In this document: positions 8,839 to 16,990 of the stretch, one piece after another | How the letters are laid out: each line of letters starts with the position of its first letter | How positions within the stretch are numbered: position 1 is the first letter of the stretch | DNA from: Deltaproteobacteria bacterium | GTDB taxonomy: Bacteria; Desulfobacterota; Desulfobacteria; Desulfobacterales; SURF-15 | Reading direction: 5' to 3' | Length of the DNA stretch: 64,000 nucleotides | NCBI GenBank assembly: GCA_019309565.1 | Contig: JAFDFZ010000004.1 | Coordinates: forward strand, 28,524 to 92,523 | Program-made: the position numbers and the translations under genes | The notes under the pieces: generated by a model | Database searches by the model: none | Seen by the model: the letters and a program-made list of their open reading frames with translations, nothing else | What the model was told of the DNA's origin: nothing

Positions 8839-9108
8839 CTATCTGTCACATTTATACGGATAAAAATGATAAAAACAATACCCGCCTGGATCCCCCCATT
8901 GCAGCTCGGTGTCGGCCAAACATTGCCCGATCATGTTCCGTGAGATCTCTTCATAATCCGGTCGTTTTTCTTCCTTTTTCTTGCAATCAAGGCAAATTGC
9001 ATTGTGATCGTACACGGATAATATTCGCTTGTCCTTTGCCCCTAGTCTTTTATTACACCTGGAGCATTGGAGCGCACAGGAAATCCGCTCCTCCCATTCA
9101 TCTTTCAT
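8839..9108 (-). CDS. Small zinc-ribbon-like protein, unknown function
   Basis: An 89-residue protein with two CxxC knuckles, CSRC at residues 15-18 and CLDC at 39-42, spaced as in a zinc ribbon, followed by an acidic/basic linker and an aromatic C-terminus (GGYCFYHFYPYKC). A GGAGG box stands just ahead of the ATG at 9108, closer than usual. It converges on ferritin. I do not recognise the family; the ordered cysteines, ribosome site and coding-like composition support a real gene. Metal binding is an inference from the cysteines. Confidence 0.6.
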   Translation of the reverse strand: MKDEWEERISCALQCSRCNKRLGAKDKRILSVYDHNAICLDCKKKEEKRPDYEEISRNMIGQCLADTELQWGDPGGYCFYHFYPYKCDR

Positions 9109-9451
9109 CTTCCTCCGACTCCTTGCAAAAAATGGATTTATATGTATTTATCATCCAGGGTTTAAATGAAATCCACAGAACACAAGAACTTTGCTCCAGT
9201 TGGGATCTTCAAGATCCCTCAAACAAAAAATATGCAAAGCTGTTGGCAGGCTCCGCCCGGATCGATTGTTTCCCTGGGCTCTTAATGTATAATGAAAACT
9301 TCGGTTGATCAAGAGATGGTTTACCCCGCAGTTGCATTCATCACATTAGTAGAATTGGCATTTTGTCCTTTCATAATCGGCATTCCTCTTGGCGCCGATG
9401 GATTTTCCGGAATAAATAATTAAAAAAACATAGAGAAAAAGAGATGCACCC
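9109..9451. other. Intergenic gap with a DR2 copy
   Basis: 343 bases upstream of the SAF-domain oxidoreductase. The only structure seen is DR2 copy 2 at 9321-9367. Nothing resembling a clear promoter or operator was found. Confidence 0.4.
9321..9367 (+). repeat. Dispersed repeat DR2, copy 2
   Basis: TTACCCCGCAGTTGCATTCA then TCACATTAGTAGAATTGG and CATTTTGTCC. Aligns over its full length with the reverse-oriented copy at 24823-24873 with scattered substitutions. Confidence 0.6.
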
Positions 9452-10777
9452 ATGGCACTAAACAAGCTAATCCAGAGAGAAATCGAGGAAAATCCCATAC
9501 GGGTGGCCATTGTCGGCACCGGCCACATGGGGGGAGGTACCGCTCATCAGATTTCGAGAATGAAAGGCATTGAGGTGAGTATCCTGGCGGAACTGGATGT
9601 GGAGAAAGCAATCAAGGTATATACGATAAACGGAATCGCAAAAGAGAAAATTCTTGTCACAACCAATCCGGATGCCGCTCAAGACGCCGTGCAAAGGGGA
9701 CTGCCGGTTGTCACAGAAGATAGCGAACTTGCCGCCAAGGTGGCTGCAGTGGATGCGGTGGTGGAAGCTACAGGGTTTCCGGAGGTCGGGGCCCGTGTTG
9801 CCTATGAATCGATTATGGGAGGGAAACATGTTGTCATGCTCAATGTGGAAGCGGACGTGGTTATCGGTTCGATCCTCGGCAGGTTAGCCAAATCCGCCGG
9901 TGTCGTATATTCCATTGCCGCCGGTGATCAACCGGGAGCCATCTGCGAGATGTATGAATGGGCCACCACTCTGGGGTTTGAAGTCATCGTAGCGGGCAGG
10001 GGAACCTGGTCCCGGCCGGGGTGCCATTATTTGACGCCGGACACTTTCAAGGATCTCGAAGAACAAATGGGCGGCAGCGCTAAAATGTATTGTTCCTTCC
10101 ATGACGGCACCAAGCCCAACATCGAAATGGCTGTGACTGCAAATATATTGGGACTTGTTCCGGATATCAGGGGAATGCACGAACCGTTCGTTTATGTTCG
10201 AGATTTGCATGCGGTATTCGATCTGAAGGAAAACGGCGGCATATTATCCCGGCGGGGGGTCGTGGAGCTGGCAAACCAGTACACCCCACAGGGCGATCGG
10301 ATAATCGAGGGCACCGTTGGAAAGGGTGTGTTCTTGGTGGTCACATCCGATCATCCTATCGTTCAGAAAAACATGAAGCACCTGTTCAGCCACATCAAGG
10401 GGACAGGCCCCAATTACGCATTATACAGACCCTATCACCTGACGTGCGTTGAAACGCCAAATTCCATTATTCGTGCCTGTCTGTACGGCGAGTCCACGGG
10501 AACACCGAGGGAAAAACCTGTAGCGGAAGTGATTGCGGTTGCCAAAAAGGATTTGAAAGCAGGAGAAATCCTGGACGGAGGAGGGGGCTATACCGTCTAT
10601 GGTCAGATTGAAAGCGCTGAAATTGCCCGCAAAGAAGACCTGCTGCCTCTGGGCTTCGCTTACAATATACCGGTTGCTCGTAATATACCCAAGGACAATC
10701 CCGTAAAATATTCGGACGTAACAGTGGATACAGGCTCGTTTATATATAAACTGCGACAACTTCAGGATACACGATGA
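9452..10777 (+). CDS. NAD(P)-dependent oxidoreductase with SAF domain (homoserine-dehydrogenase-like)
   Basis: A 441-residue cytoplasmic protein. Residues 16-130 form a Rossmann domain (IRVAIVGTGHMGGGTAHQIS) like the NAD-binding half of homoserine dehydrogenase. The middle (about 130-330) contains MGGKHVVMLNVEADVVIG and GDQPGAICEMYEWA, a catalytic region shared with a family acting on tetronate or pentose-type sugar acids. The C-terminus from about residue 345 (VAEVIAVAKKDLKAGEILDG) is a SAF/antifreeze-like domain. The substrate is not known. It starts at an ATG preceded by AGAGAAAAAGAG, an ordinary weak site. No pathway partner lies next to it; feoA follows 241 bases later. Confidence 0.75.
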   Translation: MALNKLIQREIEENPIRVAIVGTGHMGGGTAHQISRMKGIEVSILAELDVEKAIKVYTINGIAKEKILVTTNPDAAQDAVQRGLPVVTEDSELAAKVAAVDAVVEATGFPEVGARVAYESIMGGKHVVMLNVEADVVIGSILGRLAKSAGVVYSIAAGDQPGAICEMYEWATTLGFEVIVAGRGTWSRPGCHYLTPDTFKDLEEQMGGSAKMYCSFHDGTKPNIEMAVTANILGLVPDIRGMHEPFVYVRDLHAVFDLKENGGILSRRGVVELANQYTPQGDRIIEGTVGKGVFLVVTSDHPIVQKNMKHLFSHIKGTGPNYALYRPYHLTCVETPNSIIRACLYGESTGTPREKPVAEVIAVAKKDLKAGEILDGGGGYTVYGQIESAEIARKEDLLPLGFAYNIPVARNIPKDNPVKYSDVTVDTGSFIYKLRQLQDTR

Positions 10778-11018
10778 GAATCAGGGTGTTTTACAAATCG
10801 AAAATTTTATTAGATCCGGAGACATTCGCCTGTTAACAGCAAAATAAAAAACAAAGGCGCGAAACTCGATTTAACTGTTCACAGACAGCTGCCAGCAGCT
10901 CAATGAGTGCGGCTTTGCCGTATTGACAAGTTAAGGCAGTGTTATTATTGGTTGATGTTGAGCGGCTGTGGTAAAATACCAGGCGATTGCATAGCATAAT
11001 GTTAAAAAGGAAGCATCA

Positions 11019-11246
11019 ATGGTTTTAAGCGAATTAAAAGAAGGTCAGACAGCAACGATCGTTCGTGTCGGAGGCAATGGAATTCTGAGAAGAAGAATTC
11101 TTGAAATGGGCATCTTAAAGGGAACAGATGTATATGTCGAAAAATATGCACCCCTTAAAGATCCCATGGAATTGATCGTTAAAGGATATCACATTTCCCT
11201 TCGGGTTGAAGAAGCCGCCCAGATAACTGTGAATAATGTAAGGTAG
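11019..11246 (+). CDS. feoA: Ferrous iron transport accessory protein FeoA
   Basis: A 75-residue SH3-like cytoplasmic protein that regulates or assembles FeoB. Family features are the LSELKEGQTATIVRV start, GILRRRILEMGILKGTDVYV and the C-terminal ISLRVEEAAQITV. An AAGGAAG ribosome site precedes the ATG at 11019. feoB starts 10 bases after its stop, so the two are one transcript. Upstream, TTGACA at 10923-10928 is a possible -35, but the matching -10 is poor. No Fur box was recognised. Confidence 0.93.
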   Translation: MVLSELKEGQTATIVRVGGNGILRRRILEMGILKGTDVYVEKYAPLKDPMELIVKGYHISLRVEEAAQITVNNVR

Positions 11247-11256
11247 GCTCTCAATT

Positions 11257-13440
11257 ATGCCCTCCAGACGGCTTACAATTGCGCTTGCAGGCAATCCGAA
11301 CTCTGGAAAAACAACCATTTTCAATGCGATCACCGGCACCCGCCAAAAAGTCGGCAACTGGCCAGGGGTGACCGTAGAAAAAAAAGAGGGAATCGTCCAT
11401 AAGCATGGATATGAACTTAAGATTATCGACCTTCCCGGAACATACAGCCTGACACCTTTTTCCATAGAAGAGATCATTGCCAGAAACTACATTCTTGATG
11501 AATCCCCGGATGTTGTCATTGATATTATCGATGCATCAAGCCTGGAGCGAAGCCTGTATCTGGCGACTCAATTACGGGAGCTGGACTGCAAAGTCATTTT
11601 TGCATTGAACATGGCCGATATCGCCAGAGCAAGGGGAATGAAAATCGATTCAAAGAAGCTATCTGAGCTTCTGGACGTACCTGTGGTCTTTACCGTAGGA
11701 AACAAGAACGAGGGTATCGATAAGCTTTTAACCCAGGCAATAGAACTGGCAGAATCCAACAGGCAGCCGCAAAGGGGCCGCAAGGTTAAATACAGCAAAG
11801 ACATTGAGGATTCTATTCTGGAACTGAAGAGGTTTATCGAGCTGAAGACCGATAAGCGTCTTCCTTATGACGTTCGCTGGACGGCCATCAAGCTTTTAGA
11901 AGACGACCGGATTGTCAAGCAGCGGCTCCAGGAGGCCGCAGGGTTGGCGGGTGTGGATATTATCCAACTTGCCGAGAAGCTGCGGGCGCATCTGGCAGAT
12001 CGGTTTGACGATGATCCTCAAATTATTATGACCGATGAACGCTATGGGTTTATCTCAGGGATTATCAAAGAAGTTTTAACCTCAACAACTCAGCAGCGGA
12101 TAGATATTTCCCGGAGCATCGATCTGGTGTTGACCAACCGGTTCATCGGATTTCCCATATTTATCTTTTTCATATGGGCGATGTTTCAATTAACCTTTAC
12201 CCTTGGGGATTATCCCACTCAGTTGATCGAAGCCGGTGTCAACCTGCTTTCTGAGTTTGTAAAAAACCTGATGCCGGAAACTTTTTTAAAAGACTTGCTG
12301 GTAAACGGCGTTATTGCAGGGGTGGGAAGTGTCGTCGTATTCTTACCCAATATCCTTATCCTGTTTTTCTGTATCGCTATTTTTGAAGATACCGGCTATA
12401 TGGCACGGGCAGCTTTTCTGATGGATAAAATCATGCATCTTATAGGCCTTCACGGCAAATCCTTCATTCCCATGCTTATGGGATTCGGCTGTAATGTCCC
12501 GGCAATCATGGCGGCTCGCACTCTGGAAAGTGAAAAGGATCGCATCCTTACGATCCTGATCACTCCCTTCATGTCATGCTCGGCAAAATTACCCGTATAC
12601 ATTATACTTGCAGGGGCCTTTTTCGGAACCAGGGCAGGAACCGTCATCTCTTCCATTTACCTGGTTGGCATCATGCTTTCAATCCTTACCGGCCGGCTGT
12701 TCAGAGCCACCCTGTTAAAAGGCGCCGATGCGCCCTTTGTCATGGAATTGCCTCCTTATCGGGCGCCGACAATAAAAAGCCTTCTTATTCATATGTGGGA
12801 CCGCAGCAGGGTTTTTCTTCGGAAGATGGGCGGCATTATTCTAATCGGATCTATTGTTGTATGGGTGCTTTCCTCCTTTCCAAGAAATATTCAATATTCC
12901 ATCGACTACAAAAAAGAGATAAATAAAATTAAATCTTCTTATTCCAAACTGAAATCAAAGGCCGATCCTTCTGCAATTCGACTTCTTGAAAGCATGGAGG
13001 CCGATGAACTCAGCAAACTTCGCATGGCTCAAAGAGCAGAGAGGGCGGAAAAATCCTATATGGGCCATCTTGGCAGGGCAATTGCCCCTGTGTTCTCTCC
13101 CCTTGGTATCGATTGGCGTGGCGGGGTGGCGCTGCTGACAGGATTTGTGGCAAAAGAGATTGTCGTAAGCACAATCGGTATATTGCATGCAGTAAAAGGG
13201 GAAGCCGAACCGGAGGCGCTCAAAAATGCACTTTCAGCCGCTGGGATGACATCGTTGTCAGCACTGGCCATGATGATCTTTGTTCTGTTGTATCTTCCCT
13301 GTCTTGCAACCACAACAGCCATTCGCAGGGAAACCGGTTCTTACAAATGGATGTTTTTAAGTATCGGATACAGCACCGGAATCGCCTGGCTTGCAGCGTT
13401 CATGGTTTATCAGGGAGGCAAGCTTCTGGGTTTTACTTAA
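11257..13440 (+). CDS. feoB: Ferrous iron transport protein FeoB
   Basis: A 727-residue inner-membrane Fe(II) transporter with a GTPase head. G1 is GNPNSGKTT (residues 12-20), G3 is DLPGTYSL (about 58-65) and G4 is NMAD (about 118-121). An alpha-helical linker runs to about residue 285, then the membrane part with two Gate-like segments: MGFGCNVPAIMAARTLESEK (about 408-427) and the later GGVALLTGFVAKEIVVSTIG (about 623-642). Length is in the normal range and the gene is intact. It sits between feoA and a CDF transporter whose start is 8 bases after the feoB stop. Confidence 0.95.
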   Translation: MPSRRLTIALAGNPNSGKTTIFNAITGTRQKVGNWPGVTVEKKEGIVHKHGYELKIIDLPGTYSLTPFSIEEIIARNYILDESPDVVIDIIDASSLERSLYLATQLRELDCKVIFALNMADIARARGMKIDSKKLSELLDVPVVFTVGNKNEGIDKLLTQAIELAESNRQPQRGRKVKYSKDIEDSILELKRFIELKTDKRLPYDVRWTAIKLLEDDRIVKQRLQEAAGLAGVDIIQLAEKLRAHLADRFDDDPQIIMTDERYGFISGIIKEVLTSTTQQRIDISRSIDLVLTNRFIGFPIFIFFIWAMFQLTFTLGDYPTQLIEAGVNLLSEFVKNLMPETFLKDLLVNGVIAGVGSVVVFLPNILILFFCIAIFEDTGYMARAAFLMDKIMHLIGLHGKSFIPMLMGFGCNVPAIMAARTLESEKDRILTILITPFMSCSAKLPVYIILAGAFFGTRAGTVISSIYLVGIMLSILTGRLFRATLLKGADAPFVMELPPYRAPTIKSLLIHMWDRSRVFLRKMGGIILIGSIVVWVLSSFPRNIQYSIDYKKEINKIKSSYSKLKSKADPSAIRLLESMEADELSKLRMAQRAERAEKSYMGHLGRAIAPVFSPLGIDWRGGVALLTGFVAKEIVVSTIGILHAVKGEAEPEALKNALSAAGMTSLSALAMMIFVLLYLPCLATTTAIRRETGSYKWMFLSIGYSTGIAWLAAFMVYQGGKLLGFT

Positions 13441-13447
13441 AGCGAAG

Positions 13448-14635
13448 ATGGAAAATCTTGAATTTAATCAACCGGCTTCTAAAAGACCGACCACGGCGGA
13501 TAACGAACTTAAACGAGCTCGTAAAAGGGCTGCTGTATCCATCCTTCTCAACCTTCTGCTGTCAGTGGCAAAGGGGATCTTTGGCGTGATCGGCTCCTCT
13601 ACCGCTATGATCGGAGATGCCATCCATTCCGCCACGGATATGATCGGTTCGGCGGCAGCGTTTTTCGGCTTGTGGCTGGCAGAGAAAAAACATCCTTCCT
13701 TTCCCTATGGCCTTTACAAGGCGGAAACTCTTGCCACATTGATAACTTCCGTTGCCATCATCTTAGCTGGATATGAGATCGGGCGCCGGGCAGTTTTAGG
13801 CCCGCACCCACTGCCTGATGTTTCCCTCACACTTCCGGTTGCATGTATCTCTCTGGTCATTACTTTAATCTTCGGTTTTTTTCAGCTTCGCGCAGGCAGG
13901 AAACTTCACTCCCGGGCACTTGAAGCAGACGCCAGGGATTATCTGGCAGATGGTCTATCCACCACCGTGGTTGTGCTCGGTCTTGTGGGAACCTACTTCG
14001 GTCTTCATCTTGACCGATGGGCGGCCGGCGCAGTGGCACTGTTTGTTTTTTTCTCAGGAGGCAAGCTGTTGTGGAGGGCGGGCTGTGATCTTCTCGATGA
14101 GGCCATCGACCGGGAAACCGAGCGGGAAATCATCGCCCTGGTTGAAGCGCATCCGCGGGTTGAACGAGTGGAACGTTGTTTGAGCAGAACCGCAGGAGGC
14201 CGCTTTATTGTCGATCTTGATGTGGTGTTTCGAACCCATTCGCTGGAGGTTGCACATCGGGTAGGCCATTTGCTGGAAGAGGCTATTATCTCAAAATTTC
14301 CTCGTGTTGCCATGGTTGGTATCAGAACACACAGTCACGCCCCCGAACAGATCCATCGAATGGTACCGGTTAAAGCCCCGGAAGGGGAATTAGAACCCCA
14401 TATGCCCAGTGCTCCATGGTTTATTTTGGAAACTGTCGATCGAAAGAGCGGTAAAATCCTGGATCGTGAATATATCCAAAATCCCCACTGTAAAGCAAAA
14501 ATAAAAAAAGGGTTTCTTGTGGGACAATGGCTGCTTGGATTTAAACCGGACCAGGTTATTGTTGGCCAGGAAAAAGAAAGCACCGCAACAGCGCTGCTTC
14601 GAGAAGCAGGGGTTGAGCTGCTTCCCGCTCCTTAA
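13448..14635 (+). CDS. Cation diffusion facilitator with C-terminal NifX/NifB-like domain
   Basis: A 395-residue metal:proton antiporter expected to export divalent cations. Residues 25-215 are the six-helix CDF membrane domain, with site motifs DAIHSATDMIG (His and Asp) and EADARDYLADGLSTT (two Asp). Residues 215-300 are the cytoplasmic dimerisation domain. From about residue 305 a second domain begins (APWFILETVDRKSGKILDRE, then KGFLVGQWLLGFKPDQVIVG and LLREAGVEL), which matches the dinitrogenase FeMo-cofactor-binding fold of NifX/NifB. Position directly behind feoAB favours Fe(II) as the cargo. The start at 13448 avoids a 50-base overlap with feoB but lacks a strong ribosome site, suggesting coupling. 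Confidence 0.85.
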   Translation: MENLEFNQPASKRPTTADNELKRARKRAAVSILLNLLLSVAKGIFGVIGSSTAMIGDAIHSATDMIGSAAAFFGLWLAEKKHPSFPYGLYKAETLATLITSVAIILAGYEIGRRAVLGPHPLPDVSLTLPVACISLVITLIFGFFQLRAGRKLHSRALEADARDYLADGLSTTVVVLGLVGTYFGLHLDRWAAGAVALFVFFSGGKLLWRAGCDLLDEAIDRETEREIIALVEAHPRVERVERCLSRTAGGRFIVDLDVVFRTHSLEVAHRVGHLLEEAIISKFPRVAMVGIRTHSHAPEQIHRMVPVKAPEGELEPHMPSAPWFILETVDRKSGKILDREYIQNPHCKAKIKKGFLVGQWLLGFKPDQVIVGQEKESTATALLREAGVELLPAP

Positions 14636-14669
14636 GCCCCCACGTGCCGGAGAAGTGTGAAAGGCCACC

Positions 14670-16691
14670 CTAGGAAAGCTCTATACCTCTTCTTACCTTA
14701 GATGCCCATTTCTTATCGCCAAGCTTATTTGCCAGGCTGTTTGCCAATTCATAATATTCGCAGGGCGTGGCCGATTGTTGTGCCCTGGCATAGATCGACC
14801 GGGCCCAGCCCTGATCTGATGTGTAATTAAGAATTCTCTCGGCCAGATAAATCAAATCCCTGGTACCGGTCAGTTTCTTTTCGGCGGCACTGAGAATTTC
14901 TTTAAGATAATTGGGTTCATGGCCCTGTTTGCTTACAAAGGAAATAAGCCGTTCATAATCATCTCGATCTTTGCATGCACCTTCGGCCTTGTCGAAAACT
15001 GCTTTTGCATGTTGCCTGTCATGCAGAATGTCCAGAACCGCCCCTCCGACTGCCATGTATCCCGATAAATCATGGCTTTTTTCACCTGCTTTTCTTAGCA
15101 ATTCTTGAACCCATTTATGGTCGCCCAGTTTTGTTTGAACTATCCTGGCCAGCCGGATGAAATCGGTTTCTTTCTCACATGCAGCTTCAAGAGTACGAAA
15201 GATATTTCGAACCCATTGATCATCTTTCAGGGTCCTGAGAATACCGTCCACCAGTTCATTATATTTATGGTAGTTGTCACACGATCGCTGCTGTTTCTCA
15301 TAGATGTCTTGAATCCAGCCGGTATCCTTGAGGTCGGAGTGAATTCTTCGAGCAAGTTCCATGTATTCCCCGAAATTGTTGCAAAGCTCCATGGCTTTGC
15401 GGTAAAGATTGCGAGTATACGGAATATCCTCTGTTTTCGTAAATACATCATGAGCCAAGTTGGCCATGGAGGTGCTTGTAGCGCATTCCTGTTCCTTTTT
15501 TACAAATTCGGCGTAAAGGTCCTTGTAGACTTCTCGTTTTTTAAGTTGAGATTGAATCGCATCGATCCATTCGTTGTCTTCCGCGTATTTGGTGACCGCA
15601 TCCGCAAATCTTTTGAACTCTTCAAGGGTTTCGATGGCCTTTTCGGCCTGTTTTAATATGTCGATGGCTGATGATTTATCCTGGACATCTTCGGCCAAAG
15701 ACACCGCCACACTCACCAATTGGCTGGCATTAGGGTTCGTACCGGCCGCTTTCTTATATAATCGGCCCGCAAACTCCGCATCTCCGGTATCTTTATGAAC
15801 CGCCTGGGCCAACTTTACGTATTCATCGAAAGAATCGAATTGAGCTTCCGCCTCCCTGTAAATACCGAGTGCCAACTGTTTATCCCCCAGTTTGCTCATA
15901 ACGGATCCGGCCAGTTTCAGCAGACCATCGCCATCCTGAATCTTTTCCTTGGCATCGTCGTAAATCCGGCGGGCATATTCCTTGTCATCCATGTCGGCAG
16001 CAACAAACTCGGCCAGTTTGATCAGTTCTAGACCGGAGTCGAGTGATCCCTCGGCCTTTTTCAAAATAGATTGTGCCAAGTCTCTGTCGGATAGCACTTC
16101 CATCGCCCCCTTCGCCAAGCCGCCGAAATCTTCAGCCGTTTTGCTTTCTGCCACAGCCCTTTCAAATACCTGCTCAGCCCAGTTCCTGTCATTAAAAACC
16201 TCCAGAACACTCTTGGCGAATTCATTGTAGTCTTCGGCTTTGTGACATTTACTCAGGGCTCTGTCTGCTGTTTCCCTGGCAAGTTCCGGATCGGACAGCA
16301 CTTCGGTGACGGTTTTGCTAAGATCAAGGAAATCTTTGATTTTGGTGCATTTTCCTTGCGCCGTCACAACAGCTTGTTTTGCGGCCTCCATTTCACCAAG
16401 ATCAGAGGCGGTTTTTGCCAGGTTGACAAAATCTTGAACGCTGGTACAAAAATCTTTTCCCTGATTCAAAAATTCATTTGCCTTTTGTTTGTCTTTGAGG
16501 ATATCCAATGCACCCTTTGCAAGCTCAATGAAATCCTCCGCTGTGGCCGCCCAGTACGCACCATCCTCAAAAAGCCTATCCACCCATTCTCTGTCCGAGA
16601 GCCCATCCATCACCTCTTTGGCAAGCTCAATAAAATCCGGAGTAGTTTCACATTGCTCTTCCTTTTCTTCCAGATCTTCTTTAAGTCCCAT
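14670..16691 (-). CDS. Large TPR-like solenoid protein with about 19 tandem 34-residue repeats
   Basis: A 673-residue soluble protein built almost entirely of 34-residue helical-hairpin repeats from about residue 15 to the end. A consensus by eye is xDFxxLAxxVxxxLxDxxWA followed by xxIYxxAexxCxxx; L7, A8, A20, Y24 and A27 fall at TPR positions. About eight repeats have a Cys at position 31. Repeats 11-12 are joined by a longer insert (KKREVYKDLYAEFVKKEQEC). No signal peptide, membrane segment or enzyme domain is seen, so a cytoplasmic protein-protein scaffold is the best inference. AAGGAG precedes the ATG at 16691. The gene reads downstream of gpmI with a 299-base gap. Function unknown. Confidence 0.8.
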   Translation of the reverse strand: MGLKEDLEEKEEQCETTPDFIELAKEVMDGLSDREWVDRLFEDGAYWAATAEDFIELAKGALDILKDKQKANEFLNQGKDFCTSVQDFVNLAKTASDLGEMEAAKQAVVTAQGKCTKIKDFLDLSKTVTEVLSDPELARETADRALSKCHKAEDYNEFAKSVLEVFNDRNWAEQVFERAVAESKTAEDFGGLAKGAMEVLSDRDLAQSILKKAEGSLDSGLELIKLAEFVAADMDDKEYARRIYDDAKEKIQDGDGLLKLAGSVMSKLGDKQLALGIYREAEAQFDSFDEYVKLAQAVHKDTGDAEFAGRLYKKAAGTNPNASQLVSVAVSLAEDVQDKSSAIDILKQAEKAIETLEEFKRFADAVTKYAEDNEWIDAIQSQLKKREVYKDLYAEFVKKEQECATSTSMANLAHDVFTKTEDIPYTRNLYRKAMELCNNFGEYMELARRIHSDLKDTGWIQDIYEKQQRSCDNYHKYNELVDGILRTLKDDQWVRNIFRTLEAACEKETDFIRLARIVQTKLGDHKWVQELLRKAGEKSHDLSGYMAVGGAVLDILHDRQHAKAVFDKAEGACKDRDDYERLISFVSKQGHEPNYLKEILSAAEKKLTGTRDLIYLAERILNYTSDQGWARSIYARAQQSATPCEYYELANSLANKLGDKKWASKVRRGIELS

Positions 16692-16842
16692 TTTTGCCGC
16701 TCCTTTTGCTTAAATGAGATAAACCGTTGTGAACAAACGGTAAGTATCGAAAAATTATTTAAATTTCAGAATGTTAAGAAAAAAACGTTCAATACATACG
16801 GTACCGGCGAGCATTTGTCAAGAACTAATAATCCGCCCCAGT

Positions 16843-16886
16843 AATTCTCGGTGAACAATAAAACTCCTTTAATTTCGCCGAGAATT
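16843..16886. other. Hairpin between gpmI and the solenoid gene
   Basis: Arms AATTCTCGGTGAA (16843-16855) and TTCGCCGAGAATT (16874-16886) pair with a single wobble, loop 18 bases. It occupies the middle of the 16692-16990 gap. ATTCTCGGTGAAC recurs near 18817, and related ATTCTCGGTA near 48072, so this may be another small repeat and not a terminator. Confidence 0.45.
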
Positions 16887-16990
16887 GCTGAATCCGCCCA
16901 GCACTTCGCATAGAAATTCGATTCATGAGCCGCAACGCAAGCACAAGAACCTGGCATTCACCGTGAAGTGATCTTCGGGCTTGAAATCTC

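Noticed and set aside
14670..16691. Tandem repetition suggesting a CRISPR or DNA satellite
   Set aside because: The periodicity is at protein level (34 residues) with strongly diverged DNA; it is a coding solenoid. No CRISPR-like direct repeats with equal spacers were seen anywhere in the window.
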